From Eublepharis macularius (Eukaryota; Chordata; Lepidosauria; Squamata; Eublepharidae): a DNA stretch of 64,000 nt. Location: the NCBI RefSeq assembly GCF_028583425.1, contig NC_072801.1:21100001-21164000 (forward strand), read 5' to 3'. The translations under genes were made by a program, and so were the position numbers. Of this stretch, positions 46,416-57,400 are shown piece after piece (positions within the stretch are counted from its first letter, which is position 1; each line of letters starts with the position of its first letter). The notes under the pieces are model-generated. The model did not search any database and was not told the origin of the DNA. It saw nothing but the letters and a program-made list of their open reading frames with translations.

Positions 46416-49400
46416 TTACTTCAGTAGTTTGAGAGCAGAGTTAAAAGGTGCCAGATTCTCACAAGACTTGAGCCATTTCTGCACATTGGCGGGGACAGCG
46501 TTGGTACTTTCCGTCTGTTGCAATGCACACCAGGCCACAACGTCCGCTACAGTCAGTTCACTTCCCACCAGCCAGGATGTCCTGCCAAGGGCAGTGTTCA
46601 TGGATCGCAGAACAGCAGCCTTCTCTTTGTTGCTCCCTTCTTTCAGCTGGAAGATGGCTGTATCTACCCAGCTGTCTATCAGAGTGGCTGTAACCGCATT
46701 GTGCTTTTGGCCAAGTAAAGAGAACAAGAATCTAGCAATGTTCCCTTCTCCTTCAATGGGACACATGGTTTGAATGCTGAATTTCATCTGAGGCTTCGGT
46801 ACTGAAATTATAATTGTAGCACAGCTTTAGACAAGGGCATTAATCTTATAAAGGTATACATTTACAGCCCATTCAAAACATGCTAAATCCATAGAATATA
46901 GTTCCTTAGTTACTTTAGAAGCTGTTTAGATTCATCTCCTCCTTTTAAAAAGCAGTTTGCAATAATGCAAGTGAGGAACTGCTTAGAAAGTATAGATTTG
47001 CTTATGCGTTATTTAGTAAATGCAGATTATGATGCAGATTCAAGGACAGTCATGCAGAGTTAAGAACTGCCCAAGCCTTTTATATAAAATTGTTTCATTT
47101 ATGTCCAACCCTCCTATACATTTTACAAGTTTAAAAACAAAAATAAAAAAGTTTAAAAATAACAGCAACCCCCCCCCCACAAATATCTACAAACTGCCCA
47201 CCACTAAAGACAACAGAGCCCCTAGAATTCAGCAGCGAAAGAGAAGCCATTTAAAAGTCATAGAAATCACAAGAGAACCTGGCACTGAAAACATCCTGCT
47301 GGAAGAAAGCTGTATTCACAATGCCAGCACATGGTGGCACCGACTGGGCCTATCAGACTAGGGAATTCCAAAGCCTGGCAGCAGCTACAGTTCATAAGAC
47401 CATCTCTCATGTGCCCTTTTAAATTTGGACCATGTGGAGAAGGGACAGTCAGTTTGCCCCCCTCCTTGGGAGTAGGTTAACAAATGCCTTCAGGATCAGA
47501 GAGGCGACAATCTCATACATGTTTGGCACAGTGAACAGAGATGCTTGGCCTGGTCCTTTTAAATCCATGACTGGTAACTGGGATAACCTCATGTTGCCTT
47601 TCCCAATCCAACAAGTGCAGTATAATGGTACTGGTCTATAAGCTCTCTGAGATAGAAAGCATGGTGCTGCAGGAGTTGCATCTTCTTAGGACACTTCTGC
47701 AGGCTTATATTGATATCATCAATAGAGTCTGTGCCACCTAAATTTAGTAGTTCTAGCAGTTACAAGTAAATAATACACTACTTACCATCTTTCCAAATTA
47801 GTGTAAAGCCCAACTGGTATTCATTACGTGATTGCTTCTTTGTCTGCTCACCAAAGCATTTCAAGAGGTTTTCTGGCACACACTTCACTGACGAGTGTGT
47901 GTGAACAGCAGATAATATTTTGTAGCGCTCACACAGCAGGCTGTGGAGGACCAGCAGTGACAGTGGAGGTAGAGAGGGGTTGGCATTGATCACAATATCC
48001 TTCAAAGCACCATAGTCCTGCATTAAAAGCAACAGAAAATAAGCAAGCTGTTGAAGGGACACTCATACTCAAGCGTATGACACTGTCTAGTATTGAATCA
48101 CACTCTTAATGCATCAAGGTCAGTATTATCTGCTCAGACTGGAAGCAGCTCTCCAGTGTCTCAAGTGGGGAGGTGTAATGATTTGAAGATAAGAGTGTGT
48201 GTTTCTTTAAATGCTTGGTGTGTTGGAGAAGAAGAGGTGAAAGAGGGATGAGTGAATGAGGTGATTGGTTGATGACAGAGTATGGATGGAGCTGAGAAAA
48301 GTGTGTGGAGAGAGAAACCATTAGCTATGTTGAGCTGGAACTTAACAGTCAAGCTGTCGGGAGTTAACAGTGTCTCCCAATTAGAATGCTGTGAAAGACA
48401 CGGATTCTAGGGGGAAAATAAAATACTCATAGAGGGCATATTGAGGACTAAGAGTCAGATCTTGATACTGTCAGAGTATCATGGGAGAGTGAGATGAATA
48501 AGCTAACAAATCTGAGTGAAAGGAGAGAGAAGTGACTGTGACACCTGAGTCAGAAAAATAACATACCCAGTTCTATTTTCTGAAGAAAAATTATCCAACA
48601 ACCTGAAACCTGTACTAATAAAGGTTTATTTTGTTTTTTGTTCACCCCAGTTATATGTGACTTCTATATACCAGTCTCATCCCCAGGGCCACATAGTCCC
48701 ACGAAGGAGCCTAACGCTTGGACCCAATATTCAGGGGGAAATTAGTTAACCAAATTGGAATTGAATTCCTGGTGGCAGCATTGGCTACCCAGAGGGTGAA
48801 ATAACAAGAGGGTTTAAGGCTCCAAATCTAAAGACACGATAGAAAGGGAGTCGTGACAGGAGGTCTTTCACTTGCTACCTAATACCTTTAATTAGAGATA
48901 CCAGGGATCGAACCTGGGACCTTCTACATACAAAGCAGAGGCTCTACCACTGAGCCACAGCCACTCCCCAACTTTCCATATACCAAAAATACTCTTGAGG
49001 ACTAAATACTTTGATAACTCTCCATACTTAAAAAATGTGCTCACACTTGCATCAAATCAAGTTCTCTAAAAGCCTGATTATAGAAACCTGTACAGTAGCA
49101 AATCACTAGCGGGAGAAATTATGTTGTTAACGCCAGGTTCCTCAAGACTTGCCTTCCCAAGTAAGGTATCCAGGTCAGCAGCGTTGACAGTTAAAGAAGG
49201 ATGTTCATCTGCATGGATGATGTTCGTTGCATCAAAGTCTGCATCTGGTGTTTGAATCATCTTTGAGAGTCCATCCACAGCCGCTTTCAATTCATACAAA
49301 CGTTTCAAGATCTCATCTTGGCGGGATTCAAGTGCCTGAAGTGATGGATCAACCTCATCCTAAAATGAAAGGTACAGTTCACTTAGCAGTTTTAATGTTC

Positions 49401-51010
49401 AGATAATATGCTCACTCAGGAACACTTCGTACTTTGCTCTGGGGGAGCAGGGTTTGGGGAAAGTACAGAGAAGCAATTGGGAGGAAAACCTAATCATGCA
49501 CGAATAGTCGTGCTACCTTGGACTGGGTAGTTTAAAATCCTTGCTAATTTTGTACTCCAGATTTAGTGGAGGAACTGATGTACCCATTATCACTAGAATA
49601 CAAGGTGCATGTAAAACATTTTGTTTGTTTTCACTTAGAGACATTCTTAATACTCTTGCACCAGTCCTAAGTCAGAGTTACTAGATACATACTTCTACAA
49701 AAAAAAATCAGTCTATGCTAGTTTATTGAATGGTATGAAGTCAATGAAAGGAGTCCTTGAAGACCATTTAAGATAAAACCTACTTGTTCTACACACTAGC
49801 CAGCATTCCAAAGGCTGGCACTGCAACCAAAACCAGTCACAGGGCTAACACATGATACACAAATACCATACCACAAAAAAAAATATGTGCAACTTTCTCC
49901 GCATCTATGCTTTGAGCTTACTCTCGCTCTAGTGGCACAACTGGGACTAGCTCATAAGTTTCCTAGTTACAGATATATCAAGATGGGTAGCCCTGCTAGT
50001 CTGTCTGTAGCAGTAGAAAAGAGCAAGACTCTAGTAGGACCTATAAAACTAACAAAATTTGTGGTGGGGTATGAAATGGAGAAGTGAGCTGTGACTCGCG
50101 AAAGCTCATACCCTACTACAAATTTTGTTAGTCTTATAAGTGCTACTGGACTCTTGCTCTTTTCTATTGCTGGTAACATACAGTTTCACTGTATGTAAAT
50201 AATGATTGTGCAGCATATCATCTTGATCCATCTCCCAATGCCAATGACGGTCGAGTGAATATGCACTTCTAAAATCCCTCCCAGGAAACTCCAGTCTCCC
50301 ATGGCTACTTTGCCATTCTTGGGGGTGGGGGGCGATTATGTAGATTGCTACACAGGATCATTCGAGCATTATGAACAACATAACTGGATTGCAATTAGGG
50401 ACAAATGGTTGTGGTGGAGGCACCTGTACAAGCTGTGTAACTGAAAACAGACACTTTATGTTGCTGATATAAAATTGTGCGTATAAATATTGTATACTAT
50501 TTATAATGTTTTATTTATTTTTAATATTATATTTGTTGAAAGCCGCCCTGACCTTGCTAGTGGGAAGGGCGGAGTATAAGTCGAATAAAATAAATAAATA
50601 CAGAACATTCTAATCTGCAAAAAGGGGGGGGGGGCGCGGAGCATCCTACTCTCAGGACTGTTGCTTCTGTTACTGCGCATGCACAACCCAGACGGAAGTC
50701 CCTCCCACCCTCATGGGCCCAACTGCCACATACCGACCAGAAACAGCCACGCTTTCGCTTTCTTCTTTTCCTACCCGGCCCCGCGTCCCACCCACTGCCC
50801 ACCCGGAGCCCCCTCATCGTGGCGCCTCACCAGGAGGCGCTGCTGACTGGCTCCTACCTGAGGCGATGAGGAGACGGTGGCGGCGGCGCTGCCGCCACCC
50901 TGGAGGTGACGGTGCACGTTGCGCACCCGGTACATGCAAGTGGGGAGGTGCTCGGCCAGCACAGCCGAGTCGGGCCCCCCTTGAAAGGGCCTCACCTTAT
51001 ACATGGGCAT
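46416..51010 (-). CDS. AIMP2: Aminoacyl-tRNA synthetase complex-interacting multifunctional protein 2 (p38/JTV1)
   Basis: Scaffold of the cytosolic multi-tRNA-synthetase complex; it binds lysyl-tRNA synthetase through its N-terminus and other members through a GST-like C-terminal domain. Exons on -: 51010-50858, 49359-49153, 48017-47786, 46801-46416; phases agree and total 978 nt (325 aa; human 320). Seen: N-terminal MPMYKVRPF and LPTCMYRV; a leucine-zipper/coiled-coil segment ([19 protein letters not shown]) in exon 2; the GST-like domain with [43 protein letters not shown] and final ALKLLK. Exon 2 ends with a non-canonical GC donor (AAG|GCAAGT); the conserved LGK|DYGALK junction makes this assignment firm. 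It shares its promoter with PMS2 and converges on EIF2AK1, with stop codons about 356 bp apart. Candidate AATAAA on the - strand at 46290-46285. Confidence 0.97.
46802..47785. other. AIMP2 intron 3
   Basis: 47100-47650 has the look of a reversed LINE 3' UTR (CCAGCACATGGTGGCACCGA, GGTAACTGGGATAACCTCAT), with low certainty. Otherwise nothing recognised. Confidence 0.4.
48075..48975 (-). mobile_element. tRNA-derived SINE (minus) split by a solo LTR, AIMP2 intron 2
   Basis: Body at 48085-48173 and head at 48859-48970. On - the head has A box GTGGCTCAGTGGTAG and B box GGTTCGATCCC, the best-preserved tRNA-like head in the window. The LTR entered between them. Confidence 0.85.
48174..48858 (+). mobile_element. 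Solo LTR of an LTR retroelement (fossil), 685 bp
   Basis: Begins TGTAATGA and ends TCGTGACA. The 5-bp duplication GGAGG lies on both sides (48169-48173 and 48859-48863). AATAAA near 48615 followed by a T/G-rich stretch favours plus orientation. No internal region remains, so it is a recombination product. It is younger than the SINE it splits. Superfamily not assignable. Confidence 0.85.
49360..50857. other. AIMP2 intron 1
   Basis: Holds the foldback at 49975-50175 and an L2-like 3' end at 50490-50605 (GCCGCCCTGACCTTGCTAG, GGGCGGAGTATAAGTC, AATAAATAAATA tail). No other feature recognised. Confidence 0.5.
49975..50175. repeat. Foldback of Penelope-like terminal repeats in AIMP2 intron 1
   Basis: The left arm (AGTAGAAAAGAGCAAGACTC...AACTAACAAAATTTG) is the reverse complement of the right arm (CAAATTTTGTTAGTCTT...GAGTCTTGCTCTTTTCTA, with small differences), centred at about 50075. 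The centre keeps AGTGAGC...CGCGAAAGCTCATACCC, the 3' half of a hammerhead-like core. CTGANGA itself is missing, so it looks inactive. Confidence 0.7.
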
Positions 51011-51456
51011 CGTGGCAAAAAAGACGCGGCAGGCGGCTCCTTCTGCCCCCCGCGGAAGGAAAGACTTTACCTGACTGGGACTGCTCGAGCCGCCTACCGC
51101 TCAACCCCATTGGACGAAGAGACTTATCTCACCCGCCCTCCGCTCGGCCCAGGGAACTGATTGGCCTCAAGTCTGAGTGACATCCCCATCCTCATTGGTT
51201 GCTGCCGGGCTCGGAGGTGGTGCCTCGTTTGAACCACGACTCCTATTGGTCTAAAATGTTAACTTTGCCGTTGACAGCTCACAGGCCGGCAAAAATAAAG
51301 AACTAAGTCCCTCGCCTCTGATTGGAGGAGATCGTTGGCCAATGACCGGGTGAGGGACTTGGAGCGCTGTGGCCTTCTGGAGGCGAGATGTGGCGCGCGC
51401 CTGCGGCCTGAGGAGAGGCGATTGTGGGGAGGGGGATTCAGGGAACGGAGGGCTCC
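51011..51456. promoter_or_regulatory. Bidirectional AIMP2/PMS2 promoter
   Basis: 446 bp separate the two divergent start codons. The segment is GC-rich and has no TATA box. It holds six CCAAT-type pentamers: ATTGG at 51109, 51160, 51194, 51245 and 51321, and CCAAT at 51339. This suits NF-Y-driven, TSS-dispersed housekeeping transcription in both directions. Both 5' UTRs must lie here. The head-to-head arrangement is also found in mammals. Confidence 0.8.
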
Positions 51457-54400
51457 ATGGAGGCGGGAGAGACCTCGGGGTGAGCGCCTCGCGTTTTTTC
51501 GGGTGATGTTCCAAAGAAAGGCTTTTTATTGTGGAAAAGATCGGCGGGAAAGGCCAGGGTTCTAATTTGCATACTGCATTTAAAATAGATACATTTAGCA
51601 GCCAGTAGGGTGGAAACGCCCGCCTTCTTTGCTGAGCGACCCTTTTAAAAAAATTGTTTTCAGGCACATGTTAGTAAAGGGGGGCACACCCTAAAGCAAT
51701 TAAACAGTTAACCTGACCAGATACTTGGCAGAGAGATTTGTGATAGGTAAGGAAATTCTGCAGGCAATCATATATTTGTTTATGTATTCATTGCCTCTAC
51801 TTTTCTGCCCTCTGGGAACTCAAAGCAGTTTACAACAGCATTGCCCTCTCATTCTCCATTTTATTCTCGTAACAATTCTGTAAGGTAAGATGTGGAGAGT
51901 GCCCTCAAGTCATATCTGACTTATGGCAACCCCGGTGGGGTTTTCATGGCAAGAGACTGACAGAGGTGGTTTACCATTGCCTGCCTCTGCAACCCTGGTC
52001 TTCATTGGAGATCTCCTATCCAGTTACAAACCAAAGCCAACCTTGCTTAGCTTCTGAGATCTGATGAGATTAGGCTCACCTGGGCTATCCAGGTCAGGCT
52101 GTGATGTAGAATAGGCTGAGAGAAAGAGCAACGACAGCCCTGTGGTCTCTTACGGAGCTTCCATGGCAGTGTGAAGGTCCAAACCTGGCTCCTGAGATCC
52201 CAGTCTGACACCAGCCATCATACCATGCTGCATCCTGTAACTAGATATGTTGCTTTGATGTTTGCAATCCACAAGTAGATCATATCAAGGCAATCACAGT
52301 TTTATAAAATCAGGGAATCTTAGTTTGGAGAGGAATCATAATTGGTCAGTCAGTTTTAATTTGCTTATATTTTCAAACATATGTTAGAATGTGGCGTAGC
52401 AGTTAGTGTAATAGACTAGGATCTGGGAGACCCAAGATTGAATCTCCACTCTGCTTATTGGATGAATGAATGAATTTATTTGCAGTCAGAGACCATTACA
52501 ATGGCAATACATCCTTAACAGTCAATAGAATAATTAATTCCAGCATAAAAATGTAGAAGGACATAGAAAAATACATTTAGCATTTAAAATCTTAGCAGAC
52601 ACATTAAAATGTGTATAGTTCTCTAGGAACAAGAGATTCTGATATTTAAAATATTGACATTAAAATAGTTAAAATCATAAAAAGAGCAGGACAGACTGTG
52701 TATGACCATACTAACTCTGCTTGTTGGGTGATCTTGAAACAGTCACACACTCTCAGTCTAAACTACATTACAGGGTTGTTATGAAGATAAAATGGAAGAA
52801 AGGAGCATTTTGTAAACTGCTTTGGGTCCCCATTGAGGAGAAAGGCAGGATATAAATGAAGTAAATAAATAAGCATGTCAACTCAGAAGTAAGTCCCATT
52901 GTGTGTAATGAGACTTACTCCTAAGCAAGTATTCATAGGATCACAGGCTTATAGTGCTTTCCTGACCTGAGCTACAATTTTTGCTATGGTTTATGCTTTG
53001 CACAGTCAAAGAGTTCCTGTGTTACATTCTCTCTGATTTTTTTTTCTGGGAATACCACTTTGCTTAATAAAAGTCTGGGCTAGAGCCTTCTGGTTGCCTT
53101 TGTGCATGAATCTGCATAAATCGTATTAAAATGTGTTTGCAACTTTTAGTTAAATGTTGATGCCAACTTGTATCTAATGCTGGTTTGGATGGTACCATTC
53201 CATTCAGGTAGCAGCAGTGTGTTCATCTGGCTCAAAGAGCTGTGTGTTGATGCAAGGGGCCGTTTTCACATGCCTGTAAACCCTCCGGAAAACCACGCAA
53301 GCATCTTCATAGTGCAATTTCCTGCCATAATCACGTTTAATGGTGCGATGATGTCAGAAATCGCATCATTAAACGGGATCATGACAGAAAATCGCACTAT
53401 GAAAACGCCATTGTGTCGTGAGTTTGGCGTGATTTTCTGGAGGTTACAGGTGTGTGAAAATGGCCAGGGACTCTTCTTCCAGTGGAAGAGTTTCTTACAC
53501 CAGAGGAATGTGTCACAGATGGAATGGAGAGGTAGGATCTGGCACCATGTCTCAGCTAAGTTTGTGTGTAATCTCTGAAAGGTGAATGTATTGGAGACCT
53601 AACTCTTTCTTTGTGTATTTTCATTTAAAGTGTGCACTTTGGTAAAGCGATCAAGCCAATAGACCATAAATCGGTTCACCGGATCTGTTCAGGACAGGTG
53701 GTGCTGAATTTGTGTACTGCGGTGAAAGAGCTGGTAGAAAACAGCATAGACGCTGGTGCTACCAGTGTTGGTAAGCATGCTATTGTTTTCTGACTGTGTC
53801 TGAGGATATTAATTGGCATTTTTACCTAGCTTCGTTTTTTGGATTTTTCATGGAGGGAAGAGGGAGGCCTTCAGAATTGCAAGTTTCCCAAGTGAAAAGT
53901 ATTTTCTGCCTAGATCATTTTAATCTTTTAATATCTGTACATATGTTTATATGTTAGAGTGTTTTATGTGTTCTGTGTGTATGGATTGTAACGGCCTTTG
54001 GCCACAAACAATAAACCTACCTACCTACCAAATGAAAAGTAGAACAGAAGCAACTGAAAACACTCTTGACCAAGAATAAGCCAACATACGCTTTGAAAGT
54101 TAAGCATGTGTGTACACAAGAAGGGGTTGTTATGAGATCTAATCTATAGGCAAAGATACTGCGCTGCTTTGTCATTTTCTTTTATGTGAAAGCTCTTTGA
54201 TTTATTAAATATTCTTCTGTAATTTGCAGAAGTGAAGCTTAAAGAATATGGGACAGAACTTATTGAAGTTTCTGATAATGGCTGCGGTGTAGCAGAAGAA
54301 AACTTTGCAGGCTTGAGTATGTTGAACTTGCTTTCTGCATGCAAAATCTGTCAGAGATTGGACTGTGCATTCATATGACAATTACTAACCTTCAGCACTG

Positions 54401-57400
54401 ATTGCTGTTGGCTTGCTGTTACCTCCTTAATGTTATGTTGGTATTGTTTGTTTTAAAGTTGTAATCTCCCTTGGTTGCTGTTTGGTTGCATTGTAGAAAT
54501 CTTCTATGTAAATAAAATTCCTTGCAAGAGCTTTCAACTTGCTTTTATTTAAAACATTTGTATGTCACCTTTCCACTCAAAGCAGGGTCCCCCAAGACTG
54601 TGAACATTCAGACATTATCAAACAATTTCAAACAACATTTTAAAACAACTTAAATTTAAAACAGCATTTAAAATTGTATTTAAGCAATTACATAAATACA
54701 GCCATACAAATACACAATGCAAACATGTTTTTGTGAATTTTAGGATGGGGATGCCTATAGTGGCAAGTGAGCGGTGCTTGGCTGGGAGATGGCAGACATG
54801 CTGAATATTCAGTACCTTCAAAATACTGACTTGCATGTTAGAAATTGCTCATATAGCAACAAAATCCTAAATAATCTTAAAGAAGGATTTCCAGGCAGCT
54901 TTCAAAGAGAAACAAATGAAGCAATGATGACTTATTGAACTGTTGTTGATTATTTTTCTTCTAGGTAATCTTTTATAACGTATCTTCCACTGTTATAATT
55001 TGAAATACTCTCATTTCATTTTCTAATTCTAAATAATATTTTTTTTAGCTTTAAAGCATTACACTTCCAAAATACAAGACTTCTCTGATCTCGAACATGT
55101 TGAAACATTTGGCTTTCGAGGTGAAGCTCTCAGCTCGCTGTGTGCATTAAGGTATGTGTTGATGTTTTTCTTTTGGCAAGGTTGTTTTGTGTCATGGTAA
55201 CTTTTACTGAGGGAAGTCACTTCCTTATGCTTTGAGTGAAACAGTTCTCAGTTGAAGATGGTCATTCTATGGACAGCTGTGCAAATACAATGTACAGGTT
55301 TTTGTTGATTATTTGTAACCTGCCTTTCTCCAAAATGTGGACCCAAAGCTGGTTACATCATTCTCTCCTCAGTTTTATCCTCACAACAACCCTGTGAGGT
55401 AGGTTAGGCTGAGAGAGTGTGACTGGCTGAAGGTCACCCAGCAAACTTCTGTGATAGAGTGGGGATTTGAACCAGGGTCTCCCAGGTTTTAGTCCAATAC
55501 TTCAGCTACGACACCGTGCTTCAATTGAGGAAGAATATTGAACCTTACATTTTAAATATTTTAAATAAGTTGTTAGCCAGATGAAATGCAGATGGTACTG
55601 GATACTGGTATCATAGAAGAAATGAGAGGAAAAAACTGTTTGCTTTTATTCATGAATAACAAATGCTTATTTTATTTTTCCACTCACCCCCGCCCCCCAG
55701 CAATGTTTCTATTTTGACTTGTCACAAGTCTGCAAAGGTTGGAACGCGTCTTGTGTTTGATAACAGTGGGAAGATCATCTCACAGACCCCTTACCCTCGA
55801 CAGCAGGGGACAAGTGTCAGCGTGCAGCAGTTGTTTTATACCCTGCCAGTACGGCATAAGGAATTTCAGCGCAACATTAAAAAGGTGTGGATTACAAAAT
55901 TGTAACAAGAGGGGTCTGTAGACCTGGATAAGATCTGTCTGTTACGGAACCTGGTCTTACTGGTGCCTTGGGCATCCTTTGACTTTCCAGTGGAACATGC
56001 AGCATTCCTTACTCTGTGTTCTGGAGTGTTTTAAAAGACTATGAAAGCATGATCTGGCCAAAGGATAAGCTCATTTGAGACCCATGATTTTCAGCAGGAG
56101 ACTTAAGCATATGCACCCTTCCCTGGAAATCAGTAGAACTTCTGAACGTATTTAATTTGGCCTGGATTGTTGCCTGCATTATGTGCTTTTATTAACACGT
56201 GGGATGCTAGCATTAAATCAGGATATTTGTCAGTGTTTAAGAAGATCCTAAAGTAAATCCTTATGTCCGCTGACATATTTTTATATATGTTCAGTATTGA
56301 TATACATGATGTAACCATTTCTAATCTTAAGAGGATCGTTGTTGAGAATTTGCAAGAACTGGCTGTAAGTGGATTGCTGCAACATGACTGATGCTTTTCA
56401 CTTTAACCCTTCATTACAACATTGTGTTATTAACCCCATATTGCAGGAAGTAGGACTGAGACTGGGGGGCATAATAGCGTGCCTAATGCTCCCTGATGAA
56501 TTCAAGACTGGAGGCTTCATAATCCACTGCTCAGCCTTTACACCAATACAGAATGCTAGCTTATTCCATTGTGTTCTGCATGTGAAGTGTTCTGTGTGAT
56601 CAGGTTGTCTGGTAAACTATAAAGGCAAAGGTGCTTCAGCATGAGTGGACCTGGCAGTCAGTACAAAAAAGGTTTCTCCCTTTTTCATGACTGTTATGTA
56701 GGTATTTATTAGAAAATAATACTTGTTCTTTTTGTTTTTATCAGGAGTATGCAAAAATGGTTCAAGTGTTGCAAGCGTACTGTATCATTTCGACTGATGT
56801 TCGCATTAACTGCACCAATCAGGTTGGCCAAGGCAAAAAACAGCCTGTGTTAGGCACCAGAGGGAGTCCTTCCTTAAAGGAAAACATTGGCGCAGTATTT
56901 GGACAAAAACAGGTATTGTTCGTTGTAAAGACAAGTTTAAGGATTAGAGGGAAATTGTCACAACATGTAAGATGTCATTGAACACAGTGGCTCTACAGAT
57001 ATTTTGGATATTTTGCATGCTATCACTTTTGCTTACATATGCATATGCTGTCAAGTTGCAACCAACTTATGGTGACCCAAACAAGGGACTTTCAAGGTAA
57101 GTGAGAAGCAGAGGTGGTTTGCCGGTAATGATACGGCTTTGTTGGCCATAGCCTTAAGCCTAACCACACTGATTCAGGAAAAAACGAACAAACTACAAGG
57201 CCTGCTCTAATTATAGAAGTTTTTTAGCTTTAGTTTTAATTTTATCTTCTCTAGCAATGGAGTTAGCCTTTCTGTCTTCGCTTAAAAGGAATTTGAGGAC
57301 TAAATGAGCCAAAGTATCTGTCTTCCCTGTATAACAAAAGCACCAGCATTCTGAAAAAGGAGTTCTGGCAAATCAACCCTTTAATTCAGGCAGTGTTACG

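Noticed and set aside
48895-48972. A functional tRNA gene on the minus strand
   Set aside because: A and B boxes are present, but it is the head of a tRNA-derived SINE whose body continues beyond the LTR. No complete cloverleaf with acceptor pairing was seen.
50713-51180. 155-codon open frame on + opposite AIMP2 exon 1
   Set aside because: Antisense shadow of AIMP2 exon 1 and the shared promoter, with biased composition.
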